Below are positions 1 through 12,530 of a stretch of DNA of 64,000 nucleotides, piece by piece; position 1 is the first letter of the stretch; each line of letters begins with the position of its first letter. This DNA is from Pelobates cultripes (Eukaryota; Chordata; Amphibia; Anura; Pelobatidae), in contig OW240915.1 of NCBI GenBank assembly GCA_933207985.1, forward strand, positions 105,824,458-105,888,457, written 5' to 3'. A model generated the notes under the pieces. It worked only from the letters and a program-made list of their open reading frames with translations, was not told the origin of the DNA and ran no database searches. Position numbers and translations under genes: made by a program.

Positions 1-2540
1 TTTAGTCCTATGTCCTATGTCCCCAGTGCTTTAAATTGAACATAAGTTATCTGGATTGATTATGTCAACAGAGACACTGTGGCTGCCCAGAGGAGACTGT
101 TCTGGTGCTGGTAAAAGTAAGAATTTCATTTAAAATCCATGTTTAAGTCTATAATCTAAAATACAGTGGTTTAAACATACAACTTTTAAATTCCCAAGAC
201 TAGTTCAAGGCAAAACGGTTAAGTTGCTTGACTTCTCCTGACTAAACCCGTTCTGATGGATATCCCTGGGATTGCCCTCAGCACCTTTATCACAGTTCCC
301 TTTGGACAATAGCAGGTGAGGACTGAGATGGTATATTTGCTTAATTACAACAGCCAGGACTGTAACAAGGACAACAAGGCTTCAAGAACACAGGTTCTGC
401 CCTGAACAGGTCACATAGGAAGTTGGGATATGTTAATCTGTGGACAATATTGACAACTACAGTCAGCTGGTGCATATCCTGGATTTCACCTACTCAAAGA
501 TGACTTGACACAAAGCCAAGGTTTGACTAGTTAAGATTTTTCATTATGTTTAGAGTGTGGCATTAAGCACTGGTCAGCCACAACATTAAAATATTAAGAC
601 CACTTGCCTAGTGTCATGTATGTCCCTCTCGTTGTAATGTCACCAGGCAGCCATGACACAAGTATACACTTACCTAAACCAGGGCAGATTGCCATCTGGT
701 CCGCTCTCAACTCCCTGGCAAAATGGCATTCAGAAGGAAGCCGGCAGCTAAGAATCCACAAGGCATTATAACCCCGCCACGGAACATTATAAAAATGATG
801 TGCATCATCATGTCATCGATGCACATACACCTTTTGGGAACACAAGGTCAGTTCTGACCAATCATTATTTTCCCAGGGTTATTTAAAGTGCCTTTTATCA
901 GTGGCCTGTTGTGGTTCCCATTTAATCGTTACCAGCAAGCGCATTTATATTGTGATTCTATTTTGACATTGGCTTGTTCTTGACTATTCCTAGTATCCTT
1001 GATCTATTCACTGGGAGATAAATGTTTTTTTAATAGAGTAACAAGTAAAGCCACCTTCCCTTCAGAAAGATGATTATTAACCATGCTTGCCCCATTGATC
1101 AGGCCCCTTGCCTTCCTATTCCTATCCCTTTTATTTAAGTTATTTATTTTCTGTAATGTAGTTTTCTCTCTTGTCTTGGGCAAATAACCTCTAATACAGA
1201 ATTTTAAACAAAGTAACATGAATATTAGAATATACATTACCTTGCCTAGCCAACAGACAAGTTACCATAGCTAAATAATGACACTGACCCTTTCTGAATG
1301 TGTCCTTTCTATTTTAACACTTGTCTGGACCATTTGGATACCCTGAAGATTTGTTGTTTGCTTCTCAATAGTCTTGGTTTCAGATTATATTTTCATTTGC
1401 AGAAACTCTAATAAATTCAAGATTATATAAAGTGGTCCTTGCACATACTATCTAGTCTGTATAAACTTGCCTAGCTTTTCTTGTTTGCCTTTATATAGTT
1501 AAATCGATGCTATACTTAGTACTTCTTTTCATTTCAACAGAAAACCCAACCCTTTTAACTTTAGCTGCATAACCTTGTTAAAATTCAGAAAACCAACCCT
1601 TTTATCTTTAACTGCATAACCTTGTTATATTTCAAGACTCCATCTCCTTGATGCAATCCCTATTGACATCTCCAATATGTTCTTCATATTTCAACTGCCA
1701 TGGGCTTTATATGTCCCTCTCTTATTCAGCCAAGGAACCTCAAACATATTCAGAAGTAAAAATAATTATGAATCATATGAATCATATCAGCAGAAACACA
1801 CATTTTAAGTTAAAGACTTACAGATAAATTGTAGAAATGTAAAATATTAGTCTTTCTCAATTCTGCTCAATAATTTAATCCTCACGAAAAATAACAATGA
1901 CAAATTTAAAGATTACTTAATATTAATTTTTAATCCATTCCAAAATGATAATTATCCCCCATTATATCACAAGACATCTTTGCTGCTGTTTAATTAAATA
2001 TTAGCAATAAATGGTTAACATTCTATCCAGTTTTTATCTAAACGATTATTCAGAAACAAATATTCTTTTGGGAAACGACAATCCTATTAGCATGCTAATA
2101 TGGACTCAAAGATTAGACTGGTAAAAAAAATGCCATGTGCTCAGCATTCTTGCAAATGCATTATGCTATAAAGCAAGGGGAATTCGATTGAATAGTTTCT
2201 CAGAATGACTGTGACGGAAGTATAAATGCCCAACCTCCAGAGCTCAATCTGATTTAAACTGTATGGACTAGCAAATGTGTTTCCTTGCCAGAGGACATAA
2301 TAAAGCTTTGCTGTTGTACCCTACTGTTACACAATCTGTAGTAATTTAGTTATATCACTAATTGTGAACTAAAAATACAATACAACCAGCCAAAACAGGT
2401 TATTCAAAGACAATATTTTGCAGAATATAGGTTTAATCAAAAAGATATATATAGGTTTAATCAAAAAGATATAATATGTATCTTGGAAATTAACCCATGT
2501 ATATTCTTCAATTGTTCAGGTGGTCCCTGGCACCAGTTTA
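1..2540. other. AT-rich DNA, no gene seen
   Basis: No open frame here looks like a known protein and no exon-like or RNA gene signal was recognised. A stretch near 575-640 (scattered motif ACAACATTAAAA, then a CCACTTGCCT block) resembles a dispersed repeat that I recall from fish and frog genomes, but too little is preserved to name it. Short direct duplications occur near 1545-1625 (AACCCTTTTA and TGCATAACCTTG, twice) and near 2425-2470 (AGGTTTAATCAAAAAGATAT, twice). Confidence 0.5.
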
Positions 2541-3152
2541 CCATTATTATTATTATTTATAAAGCGCCAACAAGTTCTCTAGCGCTGTACAATGGGTGGA
2601 CTAATAGACACGTATTTGTAACCAGACGAGTTTACCACACAGGAACAGAGGGAGTGGGGTAATGTGTTTACATGCTAGAGGGAGTGGGGTAATGTGACAC
2701 AAAAGGTAAGGTTAGGGTAGAAAAGTAGGTTGCTAGGATAGTGTTCATTGAGGGCTCATAGTTTTGTTTTAATGACAGTTTCAGGAGAGGAGTCAGGGTG
2801 CAGGGAGGGAAAGCTGTTCACAGTTTAATTGCTATGCTTTCCTAAAGAGTAAGTTTTCAAAGATTTTTTGAAGGAGTGGAGATTGGGTGAAAGTCTAACA
2901 GAGAGGGGAAGGGTGTTCCATATTAACAGTGCAGCCCCAGAGATGTCTTTAAGTTGAGCATCAGAGGTAGGAGTACGAACAGAGGTTAGACGTAGGTCTA
3001 TGGCAGTGCGTAGGGGCCTAGGTGGGACATATTTTTGTAATAGTGAGGATAAGTAGGTCAGAGAAGCATTGTGTAGAGATTTATAGGCAAGTATCATGAT
3101 CTTAATTTGAGTCCTATATCATACGGGAAGCCAATGCAGGGCTAACTGCTGG
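2541..3152 (-). mobile_element. L2-like LINE, 3' fragment
   Basis: The 3' end lies at low coordinates: an (ATT)n tract at 2541-2558, then the motif TTTATAAAGCGCCAACA and a GCGCTGTACAATGGGTGG block. The same tail occurs at 40155-40205 and 49825-49870. The tail is followed by a minus-strand frame for the reverse-transcriptase C-terminal region. Near 3110-3150 the sequence still matches the second copy (50335-50355, AGAAGCCAATG), then stops at about 3152, where a different element begins. This is the usual 5'-truncated LINE pattern. Assignment to L2/CR1-like rather than another LINE clade is inference. Confidence 0.7.
2825..3097 (-). pseudogene. LINE reverse transcriptase, C-terminal remnant
   Basis: A 90-codon minus-strand frame covers the C-terminal end of a non-LTR retrotransposon polymerase. 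Recognisable blocks are YKSLHNAS, then TYLSSLLQKYVPPRPLR, SVRTPTSDA and WNTLPLSVR...FKKSLKTYSL, which are typical of the region after the palm/thumb in L2/CR1-like polyproteins. It aligns with the C-terminal third of the longer frame at 50036-50710. The catalytic YxDD region, endonuclease and ORF1 are absent, so it cannot encode an active enzyme. The annotated Met is only an internal residue, and the frame is the surviving part of a 5'-truncated insertion. Confidence 0.75.
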
Positions 3153-3378
3153 TTTTTACAAATGTGAACATGGCAAAATGTGTAGACATCTGCCAACATC
3201 CACTAAAGAATTTATCAGTACCAACACAAGAAAAGTTTTTAAGATAAAAGTTTTTATGAATTGCTCCACAAGAAATGTAATTTATTTATTACAATGCCTA
3301 TATGGGGAACAATATGTGGAGCGGACTATTAGGACATTGAGGAAATGGATTTTAGAACATTTCAAGACACTGTAATAG
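3153..3378 (+). pseudogene. Penelope-like element, GIY-YIG endonuclease fragment
   Basis: The plus-strand frame (open from about 3156, Met at 3178, stop at 3375) reads through a cysteine motif (YKCEHGKMC) and then NCSTRNVIYLLQC, GEQYVERTIRTLRKWILEH. This matches the GIY-YIG nuclease at the C terminus of Penelope-like retroelements: a CxxxxxC-type linker, an 'NVIYLLxC' strand, then 'YVGxTxRxLxxRIxEH'. The Gly normally following YV is Glu here, and the frame ends right after the EH block, so the copy is dead. It abuts the L2-like fragment directly. No reverse-transcriptase domain is visible upstream. Confidence 0.7.
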
Positions 3379-3379
3379 C

Positions 3380-6095
3380 TGCGCTCTCTTTGATCCCAAT
3401 AGTTTTTTTTATGTATAGGGATAGACCATGTGGTAAGTGATAAACGTAAAGGGAAATTAGTGGGAAAAGTGTGCTAGCGAGAAACAATGTGGATACTTAA
3501 ATTAAAAACATTTGAGAGTACTAGTTTAAATGTGGATTTGAATATTATAGCTTTTATGTGATTTTAATTAATTTAATTAATTAATTTTTATTTTTCATCT
3601 CCCCTTTTTATCTTTTTTTATATTTATCTTTTTCATTTTTGTCTTTTTTACGAGATCAATTGTGAAATAATTTTTGCAATTTTTGAATATTTTTGTACAT
3701 CTTTGTACATCCTTGTACATCCATTGTTTTGGTTTCATGTGTTTTTTTTACAATTAGGTATATGGATATTGTAAATGGATGACTCTAAGCCATATTATGT
3801 ATTAGTAAATAAATTTTATATGAATTTATTATGGTTTGAAAGACTAGTTATTTATAATATATACATTTGACATGAATGTAAAAGTTAGTTTATCAGGAGG
3901 TATGTATTATGTATTTTGCACACGCATTCTATAAATTCACATCTTTCATAATATGTTCCAAACGGGAAGATGATGTATTTTACAGGGCAAAGTCCATACG
4001 CATGCGCAAATTTTATGCCCGAGGTGTGGGTGAACAGTAAGGTGCACGTTATATTCTCTCTGGCTCTTATCAGGGGTAAGGAACGGTGTATCCCCAAAGT
4101 GATGAATCCAGCACCATTTAGCTCTGCCCATCTCCTTCCACTTCTGTTCAAAGTTTGAATCAGGAAGCCTCGGGCACATGCACTGCTGTTAGGTTGAGAG
4201 CATCAGCTGACATTCTCAGCCTCTCAGTAGCTCCCCATTTACAAAGCAGCTTGAAAAATGTACGTATTTTTCTCATGCCGTTATGTGAATAGAGAGCCAC
4301 AGTCCAAGACTTTATGATTCAAGCCACGGACAGAAGCTGAAAAAAATTGATAGAACCATAGAGTGCTAGATTTAAACCTTTGAGGTTAAAACATTTATCA
4401 GCGGTTTAACCCCTAAAGATTAAAAGTGTCATGGAATTCATAGCACCAAAACAGCTTTATTCAGATGAAATTTTTATGGCGCAGTGTTCCTTTAATATGT
4501 AAATCCAATTGCTTTGTTTTTAATGGGCAAATATAGAAGACCTCTAGAACCACATCTACTAAAAAGGAATCCCGCACTTACATGTCTACAGGAAATATAA
4601 AGAAAATTATTTCTAATGCACGTGCATAATAGCTAGTCTTAGCTATTGTGCACATGCGCAGCTATATTAACCAAGGCATTGCACATACATTGGTAAATGG
4701 TTGGCAAGTAATATTCGTATCAGCTCAGGAATGCTTGCAAAGCAAAGCAACATTGCCTGTAATGCTTAATATCAGCTTAGATGGGGATGCACAACAGGCC
4801 GATACAATCTCACCACAACTGGTGGCTCTGAGTGTCCAATTGAACTTCCATTATTTTTTTTAAAGATTGCTACCTGCTGATAAAACAATTATTACATACA
4901 AAAGTTAAAGGGAAACTGCCCTAATGCTTTCCATCAGACAATCGATGTATCAATTCTAAAATGTGACAAAAAAATTAAAATACTTTATAACATATAAGCA
5001 ATAAGCTAAGTAGGGAATAAAAACTCACAGATTTGTTGGCAGAAAAAAAAGCAATATAAAAAATGAAATGCTTGTGCATTGGATATGCCTCATAAAGATG
5101 GCAAATGTGTACTCAATTTCCCCCTTTGCAAAAGATTGGGCTTGTTTCGTTTTTCAACTATTTATTGTTAAATCAAAGATTTATCTGTATATAACTGTTT
5201 AGTCGTTGAAAACATAAAAAAAGTAAATTAAGAAATTTTAAGTAAAGTTCCGATGGTAATTTTCACTGTATGTACATCATAATGTAATGTGCTGTCCATA
5301 CCATGTATACGCTTAAAAAGGGAAATATATAATAGGTCCATTGTGCCAAATATTTTGTGTTTTTCTTTGCACCATTTTCTCTCATTATTCAGAGAGAAAT
5401 GTCTGAAATATATTTTGGCACAATATCTTTCACACCAGTTGTACCAGATCCACTGAGAAAATAAAAATGTGTCTAATATTTTCTTTAAGTTTGTTATGCT
5501 GAAGAGCAGTCTGGTAAAGCAGATGGGTCTGTGTAAATAGTATTCACTTCTAACAAATCAAAGCGATTTCATAACCCTGTCACCAAGGACTTCCGAGTCT
5601 TTAGTGTGATTATTTTTCACCACCAAATCAAAGTCAAATAAATTAGCTGTTAATGAATATTAGAATGTATGCAGCAATAACCTCAGTTGGTAACTCAAGT
5701 CAATATAACAGGCAGGACATAGCATCAATCATCCAGAGTAATCTGACTCATGGGATAAGTTAATCGCGCTAAAACTGGCTAATGCTATTACTATGACTTG
5801 TAACACCTCTGCAGGGATATGTTTAAAAGGAAGAAAAAAATATCATATAAGCATTGTCATTGACATTGTAGTTGTTATTCACATTAAGATATTCATAATG
5901 CATAATCACACTGAATTGCAGGATTTGAGGAAAATACCAAAATTTTACCAAAATCTGAATAAATAAATAAATGAAACGTACCCTTTTTATGTAATGTGGG
6001 ATTTCAGAAAAGGTCAGATTTGAATATTCGTACTACCTGAACAAGCATGTTTTGAAATAATTCAGAGTCTGCTAAATAATCTGCTCCAAATCGTC
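3380..6095. other. AT-rich DNA, no gene seen
   Basis: No recognisable gene. Local features are a run of TTAATTAATTAATT near 3570, three direct copies of a TTGTACATC motif at about 3693-3722, and possible decayed sequence downstream of the Penelope-like fragment. The short frames between 3885 and 4863 overlap on both strands and resemble no protein I know. Confidence 0.5.
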
Positions 6096-6096
6096 T

Positions 6097-6420
6097 TCAA
6101 AGGACACTACACTGCCCCCAAAAAATAAAGATATTCTCAGTTTTATAAACGATACACCAATGAAAACATCCATTTATTTAAAGATGCATTTTTCATTGGG
6201 GTTATATCTAAAAGGAACTTGAAAAAGGCTGCAGACCTCATGTCTGCAGCCTTTGCAAACCCTTTGCTCAGACTTTCTGTGACTGTCCAATCAGAGATTT
6301 CCCAATGAATTTCAATGAGAAGTCTTTGCAAAGCATGTCCTCTCTGGGAACAGCAGAGACCAGCAACACGCGTCCGCATTACAGGTGGGTAGTTCTCCAA
6401 GTGAGTGTCAGGTTTCTCCG
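6097..6420. repeat. MITE-like repeat with short perfect hairpin
   Basis: The stretch starts with AAAGGACACTACA, similar to the T2-type MITE ends elsewhere in this window. It contains a perfect hairpin with 13-nt arms (6224-6236 and 6242-6254) and a 5-nt loop. The text after it (CCAATCAGAGATTTCCCAATG) resembles the 'CCAATCA...CCCAT' core shared by the other T2 MITEs. The right end was not found, so the boundary is approximate. Confidence 0.4.
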
Positions 6421-8856
6421 TCTTTTATATTTTTTATCAAGTTTGTAACTTTTCCAAGATTTTCTTATCAGTGCAGCCCAGCATGTATCTTGTCATGCGC
6501 ATTAAGTAATCAGTATGGTTGATCAGGCCAGTTGTGACCACCCAAGGCTCATGCCAGACACGTGCGGTATCTTATTCTATCTATGTCCCTACTCTTATCT
6601 TTCTATACATTTGTTGGCACCAATTCCCTCTTTTCGGCACGTAGGCCTTTTTGGATATTGGCCAGACATGCTATGGAATATTCCAGGCAAGGTTGAATTT
6701 CAGTTTAAGCATTTTATGCAATGTCATCATAGCTGAATTTCTTAGTGCGACACAGTTTAAGCCAAGTGCCATCTTAACTATCTATAATAGATTAATTTGC
6801 TCATTAGTGATCAATGAATCATTCTTAATTAGTTAATTGGATTTTATCACAATTATCACAGACAGTCCCTATTTTAGGACCAAATCCCTCTGTTCCTCTT
6901 TTCTATACTAATGTTCCTCTTTTGTGGGAGCTTGGTATGAATGTGTTTAGAAGTATTTCTGTGTAAATGAGATAAATTTTTCTAAATTTCATTTTAGCTG
7001 AATACATTTGTATTAGTAAGTCACTTGGAACCGCCCCACCCAAAGCCACACCTCCACTTACACCCCTAAAATTAAAGTATGCTGACATATATGCTTAAAT
7101 GCTGCTGAAGGCATTACGAGCAGTACCGCCCACATAATGCCCACACACTGTAAAATAAAATAATCTGGAATGCTAATGCTATCCTAAAAGTGAAATGGTA
7201 GAGAAAATTCACTCCTCCCCCTTCCTTAATTTAGGTATAGTAGGACCAAAGAAACCTTCCTTTACTGTTTTGAAGGAGGGGGTGAGCTGGCATTTTGTCA
7301 TGGCAGCAGAGGACCCTAACATGAAAATTCCAAGGACAGAGAAACGGACAGCAAGCATAGCCCTTATTACTGGTCCTTAAAATTGTTAGACTTAATGGAG
7401 AGATGAGTCATAGAGCAAGCCAAGGACAGGATAAAACAGAAGAATGAACATCCAAGTCAAAAGGTCAGGCCACAGATATTAGGATAATTGGTTACCCAAG
7501 CAAAAGTCAAACCCAAATGAACACATTTGCAAAGTAATGTGCCACGGGGTCAGGAAGAACCACAACAGGGCACCTAGGGAACATCAGGAGAGGTTAAAAT
7601 ATGCTTAAGATGATTGATGCATGTCATTCCTGTGTGCCAGAAGCTACCTGGATGGCTGGTTTCACATTAGCAGTGACGTTCTGAGAATGCATCTAGATGT
7701 TATAGTGAGTTGATTCATTTCAATATTGATACAGGAATGGCAGAACTCAGTATAGACCCTTGGAACTACATCAATAATGATGTCAGAATGATGTGACCCC
7801 GAACCAATACTAGTTCTATCACCATGACAGTATAAAGCATCAGGTGGAAGGGAGATGAGCCAGCATATGTGACATTTTCAGCACACTTACATGCATTAAT
7901 TGACTAGTGGCTTCTGGCAGAGAAAGTTGTTCCTCTACAGGCTGGTAATCATTCCTAGAGTATAAATAAGGATGACCTGGGCTTTGTGGACAAAACTTTA
8001 TTCCACAGAGTACATGCAAGTAGAAACATTTATACTTGATTTTGGAAGTTAAGGAGTTAAGTAAGTACCATGATATGTTTATTTTAAGAATTATGGGGCA
8101 TTCTTTTAAAATATATTAAAAGGCCAGCCTTTTAAAAGTTCACCTATATCCAGTAAATGTCAATCTGCTTTATATGTTCCAAACAAATGATCCAACTGCG
8201 CCTCAGACTGTAAGAGAAGATAATTACCTAGCACCAAAAAGCCATAATAACTTTTTAATCAGTTCTGTGCTATTTTAATTACAATAAACAAAATAAATAT
8301 ATAAACCCAGGCACTCAAATTGTGAAAGTGAGAATCTGGTTACTTCATGCCTCTTTTTTGTTCAGTGCAAAAGTAAAAAAGTGCCATTTCGCCCAAATGA
8401 ATAGGACATTCCTCTGTCTACTAAATTCCTGAAAATCCATACTCCTCCATGAAAACTGTGTGGGTCCTGAATTGATCCCTTCACAATAGGAGAAAAATTT
8501 GAAACAAAAGTTTTACAAAGAACCATATGCTATTAAAATAGTATAAAAATATTTCCCTGCCGCATAAAAAAGAATCACATCACCAACATTTTTAAAATAC
8601 ATTATAGTGACAGCACTGCACATACGAATTTGATACACAGTGAAACAACATGTAACAGATCCAAATGTAAATAGAATCAACGTTGCAATTTTCATAGAGT
8701 AAAAAAAAACCCATGCATAAAATAAATGCACTCCAAATAGAAACCAACACCATATTCCCTATTCATAGTGGCATTTTAAGTGATAAAGTACAAATTCTCA
8801 AAAAAAATTCCCTTCTACAGAGAAGACCAAAACAATCAACACCCCTTACATAAACA
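6421..8856. other. AT-rich DNA, no gene seen
   Basis: No coding, RNA-gene or mobile-element signal was recognised on either strand. Open frames are short, overlapping and of unlikely composition. Confidence 0.5.
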
Positions 8857-9188
8857 TTAAAGGAACAGTATAGTGTTAACCCCCACCCCACTCCACCCCT
8901 CCTCCCTACCTCCCCGGTCCCCTTAAATAGGGTTAAACATACCTTTTTTCCAGGCTGAAAAATTCATTAGAATTGATGATCTCAGTCAATCCAATGCTTT
9001 CCCATAGGAAATGCTGCACTGCCCAATCGTGCATCTCTATGGGGAAGGTTCAGGGCCTCCATCTAGATAAAGTTGTGCAGCATGACCCAGGAAGCACCTC
9101 TAGTGGCCATTTGAGTGACCTCTCACTGGAAGTGTCCCTATGGATTTACATTAAAAAGCCTGCAGAGACAGGGAGTACACACAAGGAT
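8857..9188 (+). mobile_element. T2/Kolobok-type MITE, left part
   Basis: Begins TTAAAGGAACAGTATAG at 8857, the terminus shared by several elements here. T2/Kolobok elements of Xenopus, as I recall, insert at TTAA and begin AGGRR. The interior shares CCAATGCTTTCCCATAGG and AGGAAGCACCTCTAGTGGCC with the MITE at 15450-16037. No right terminus is visible because a TG-carrying hAT-like element starts at 9189. Confidence 0.6.
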
Positions 9189-9507
9189 AGTGGCAGAACT
9201 ACCGCGGTCACATGGGGTTGCAGCTGCAACCGGGCCTGTCACTCCAGGATGACTGCCCGCGCTAAGGACTCCTGCGAGTGGGAACTCTGACTCCCTTCAG
9301 GCTGAACTACCACTGGACCCCAGGGAAAGTCACTCTCCTGCACCTAAAAGGTAGGAAACAGGAGGGTGACAAAAAATGTTTGTATGTGTGTGTGTTTGTG
9401 TGTCTGTATGAATGTTTCTCTGTGTATGTGTGTATGTCTGTGTGTGCATGTCTGTGTGTGCATGTCTGTGTGTTTATGTATGTATGTGTGTGCCTGTTTG
9501 TATGTGT

Positions 9508-9547
<40 letters not shown>

Positions 9548-9640
9548 GTCTGCATGTGTATCTGTTTGTCTGAATGTGTGGGAGAGGGGCAAAGTATGGG
9601 AGGGGGAAGAAAATCTATTTTAATCTATTTCTAAGGGGTC
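9189..9640 (+). mobile_element. hAT-like element carrying a TG microsatellite
   Basis: Starts AGTGGCAGAACTACCGCGG at about 9190, close to the terminus of the complete family member at 62228-63260. It shares GTGGGAACTCTGACTCCCTT and TGGACCCCAGGGAAAGTCAC with the inverted copies at about 45080-45872 and 62833-62950. A TG-rich tract (9375-9585) follows, as in every longer copy. The right end is not defined. No transposase is encoded; open frames in the tract are Cys/Val- or Thr/His-rich artefacts of the repeat. Confidence 0.55.
9375..9585. repeat. TG-rich microsatellite
   Basis: Interrupted TGTG/TATG repeats with a pure (TG)n run near 9510-9538, internal to the hAT-like element. It is able to adopt Z-DNA and likely length-polymorphic. 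Confidence 0.85.
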
Positions 9641-9734
9641 TCTCTGTCCTCCCCACATGCTGTAATTGGGATGCATTACATGCAATCAGATAAATGACAT
9701 AGTTGCTAATGTGATTTAAAAAACCTTTGATCAG

Positions 9735-10186
9735 AGGAGGCTCTAGACTTTATGAGACCTAAACTCAAATATAAGGCCCCTCTAACACCCAAAGTGAAAA
9801 AAATAAATAGGATTGCATTTTATGTGTGTAAGGAGCAGTCGCTATATTGAAAGGCAGGCTTGCAGTGCTGAATACAGAGACTTAGTCTCTGCATTCATTG
9901 TTCAGAAACTTGCACTGTCACGGCTTCCTCTGCCTCTGCATTGTAAGCTCTCTGGCTGTAGTTGTAGCATTATTTGCAAACAAAATTATTTTGCAATAAA
10001 TAAATTTCATTTGCAAGTATGCCAATCGTTTATACACAAGTGTGAGGTATGGTTGCATAGCCTGGCAGTCGTGTATACATAAGTACTGGTGTGAAGGAGT
10101 TATTGGAAACAAAAATGAAAATTTTGTTTCAGAAAAAAAGCTTCAAAAAATAATAATTTACCAAATAAAGTGTGTATGATGTAGAT
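9735..10186. other. No gene seen
   Basis: A CAGAGGAGGCTCTAGAC motif at about 9735 resembles the CAGAGGCGGCTCTCTAATT terminus of the GC-rich hAT-like family (54594) and may be a decayed terminus. The rest shows nothing recognisable. Confidence 0.35.
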
Positions 10187-10322
10187 CAGGCTTCCCCAAA
10201 CTCCAGCTCTCCAGATGTTGATGAACTACAACTCCCATGATTCACAGCCTATCTAATTCATTCATAGAATCATGGGAGTTGTAGTTCAGAACATCTGGAG
10301 GGCCGGAGTTTGGGGAAGCCAG
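10187..10322. mobile_element. Short hairpin MITE, hAT-like
   Basis: Almost the whole 136 bp is an inverted repeat. The left arm starts CAGGCTTCCCCAAACTCC and contains ACTACAACTCCCATGATTC; the right arm carries GAATCATGGGAGTTGTAGT and ends with GGAGTTTGGGGAAGCC. About 55-bp arms flank a short AT-rich loop. CAGG ends and the 'ACAACTCCCATGAT' core are typical of widespread hAT MITEs. A convincing 8-bp target duplication was not found. A degraded relative may lie at 20095-20170. Confidence 0.65.
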
Positions 10323-10339
10323 ATGATCTTCAGCTGGTG

Positions 10340-10850
10340 ACTGTCACAGGGTGAGTAAAGGGGTACCAGTGGCAGGAAGATTGTGGCAGGATAAAGGAGG
10401 TAAATGGGACAGGGCGGGGGGAGTTGCGAGAGAGAATGAGGGGCGGCGAGTATGACATGGTTTGATGAGGGAGTGTGACGGGCCGAGTGGAGGTGTGTCA
10501 GGGCAATAGTGGCATGGTAGGAGGGACAAGTATGACAGGATTGGAGGAGTTAATGTGACAGGGTAAGTGTGGCATAGTTGGAGGAGGAAGTGTGGCATGA
10601 TTAGAGGTATTAATGTGACAGGATAAGTGTGGCAGGGTTGGTGGAGAGTGTGACAGAGCGAGAGAAGGTGAGTGTGACAGAATTCAGGGGGTTAATTTGA
10701 CAGGGTGAGTGTGGCAGAGTGAGGGCAGGTGCGAGTGTGACGGGATTAGGAGTGGTTAATGTGAGTGTAGATGCGTGAAGGGGCTGAAAGTGTGGGGGGA
10801 TGACAATGTGGTGAGTGGTGACAGTGTGTGGGGAGGCTGACAGTGTGTCA
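10340..10850. repeat. G-rich minisatellite 1
   Basis: Degenerate tandem units of the type TGACAGGGTGAGTGTGGCAG with GGTTGGAGGAGTTAATG between them; period roughly 50-65 bp. It has strong purine/G bias on the plus strand. The long Pro/Ser-rich minus frame across 10610-11422 is a by-product of this composition. Confidence 0.7.
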
Positions 10851-11300
10851 GAGTGAGAGGGGTATACTGGGAGGGAAGGGGTGAAGTTGTGAGGGAGGGG
10901 GTATACTGGGAGGGAGTGGGTGAAGTTGTGAGCGAGGGGGTATACTGGGAGGGATTGAAGTTGGGAGGGAGGGGTATACTGGGAAGGAGGGCGGTTAAGT
11001 TGGGAGGGAGGGGGTATACTGAGAGGGACGGGGTGAAGTTGTGAGGGAGGGGTTATACTGGGTGGGAGGGGGTGAAGTTGTGAGGAATGGGGTTTACTGG
11101 GAGGGGGTGAAGTTGTGAGGGAAGGTGTATACTGGGAGGGAGGGGGTGAAGTTGTGAGGGAGGGGGAATACTGGGAGGATGGGGGGAGTTTTGAGAGAGG
11201 GGGTATACTGGGAGGGAGTAAAGTTGTGAGAGAGGGGATATACTGGGAGGGAGGTGGGTTAGGTTGTGAAGGAGGAGGTATACTGGGAGGGAGTGGGAAT
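10851..11300. repeat. G-rich minisatellite 2
   Basis: About ten units of the pattern GGGGGTATACTGGGAGGGAG plus GGGGTGAAGTTGTGAGGGAG, varying in length by deletion. Runs of three to five G recur every few bases, so the plus strand has high G-quadruplex potential. It adjoins minisatellite 1 and the GC-rich hAT-like element to the right. Confidence 0.8.
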
Positions 11301-11309
11301 AAGGGACTA

Positions 11310-11680
11310 AATACCTTTTTGGCTCCCTGGTGGTTGGGTGGGCTCTCTGGTGGCCATAGCCACCAGTCTGCAGTACCGCAGTACGCAGAGTTGCAGACCA
11401 TGTATTTTACGAGACCCGGCAATGCTCTGATTGGTCAGCTCTCGCAAAACACATCGTCTGCAGCGCTGCACACTGCGGAACTGCAGACCGGCAGCCACGG
11501 GTGCTCTCCTCCCAGACAGAAGGCACAGAGAGCTGAGGACCTGACACAGGCATTGGGTCCTCGGTTGCTGATCGAGGACCTGACACAGTCTGCCCTAAGG
11601 TGGTTTAGGCGGCCGCGAGGCCTCAGCCAGTGCAAGGCCTTAGGCGGCCTCTAAACCGCCTAATTAGAGAGTCGCCTCTG
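11310..11680 (-). mobile_element. GC-rich hAT-like element, inverted copy
   Basis: The end at 11680 reads, on the minus strand, CAGAGGCGACTCTCTAATTA and then a GGCGGTTTAG block, matching the left end of the copy at 54594. Interior blocks (GAGGACCTGACACAGTCTGCC, GAACTGCAGACCGGCAG, TTGCAGACCATGTATTTTACG) also correspond. The distal end near 11310 is uncertain. No coding capacity is seen. Confidence 0.6.
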
Positions 11681-12526
11681 CCTTTGATGTCAGATTGATC
11701 ACACATAGCTGTGGACTTAAAAACAGATTACACCAGTTCCCCTTTAAGAGTTTTACAGCTATTTCTGCAATACCATATTTAGAGCCATTAACACAGTCAT
11801 AAATTGATCGTAGCAATGAATTACTATTAAACACATGCTTGCTAATGGCAGACACGCGTTTGTGTTCAAAGATAAAGTTAATGTGTTGCCTTGAGGATGT
11901 ATATTGTGTCTCCAACCATTTTATTTTTTATACAAAATATATTTCTAAAATAGAATTTATCCAGCATAGGGAATAAAGAATGGAATGAAGCAAACCTTTC
12001 TGTAACTCTATTATTCATATTTCCTATAAAATAAATGTGACAAATGGTGCTCGGAGCAGATAGCAGGCAGAGATTGCAGAATAATTTACAGTTCTAATGA
12101 GATTATTAGAGAGAAGACATGTATCAAGCACATAATCCTCTCAGCAGACATCAGCGACAATTCTGTGCTGAACATCCCTTGGAGAATGCTAAGAACCCAA
12201 GTAACAGCTAGTAAGATAATCAAACTCTGAGATCAGAGGTTGGTAGGTACATGACTACGGACTAACATGATAATTGTTAATTCTACTCCCATGTAGTTTA
12301 ACTATGACATCTCTGTTCACTTCAGGGCACGTGCAACAATAGCAAACATCCTAGGAATGAATTCCACTGTTGCAAAGTTAAGTAGTTAATTCACAAAAGT
12401 CTAGTTTGGATCTAATTAAAACCTGAATTGCAAAATTAGGCTAAAATAGCCAAGCAGTGTCTAAAACTAATATTAAGTTAAAGCTCACCAACTCAATCCA
12501 CAAATTTACAAGTTTCAAAACATGCT
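11681..12526. other. No gene seen
   Basis: Moderately AT-rich sequence without recognisable elements or coding signals. Confidence 0.5.
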
Positions 12527-12530
12527 TTAA

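Noticed and set aside
1004..1237. Possible small gene (77 codons)
   Set aside because: No family resemblance, no exon or regulatory context, surrounded by AT-rich non-coding DNA.
10610..11422. 270-codon Pro/Ser-rich minus-strand frame
   Set aside because: It reads through G-rich minisatellite DNA on the opposite strand; the peptide repeats mirror the DNA repeat and no protein family fits.
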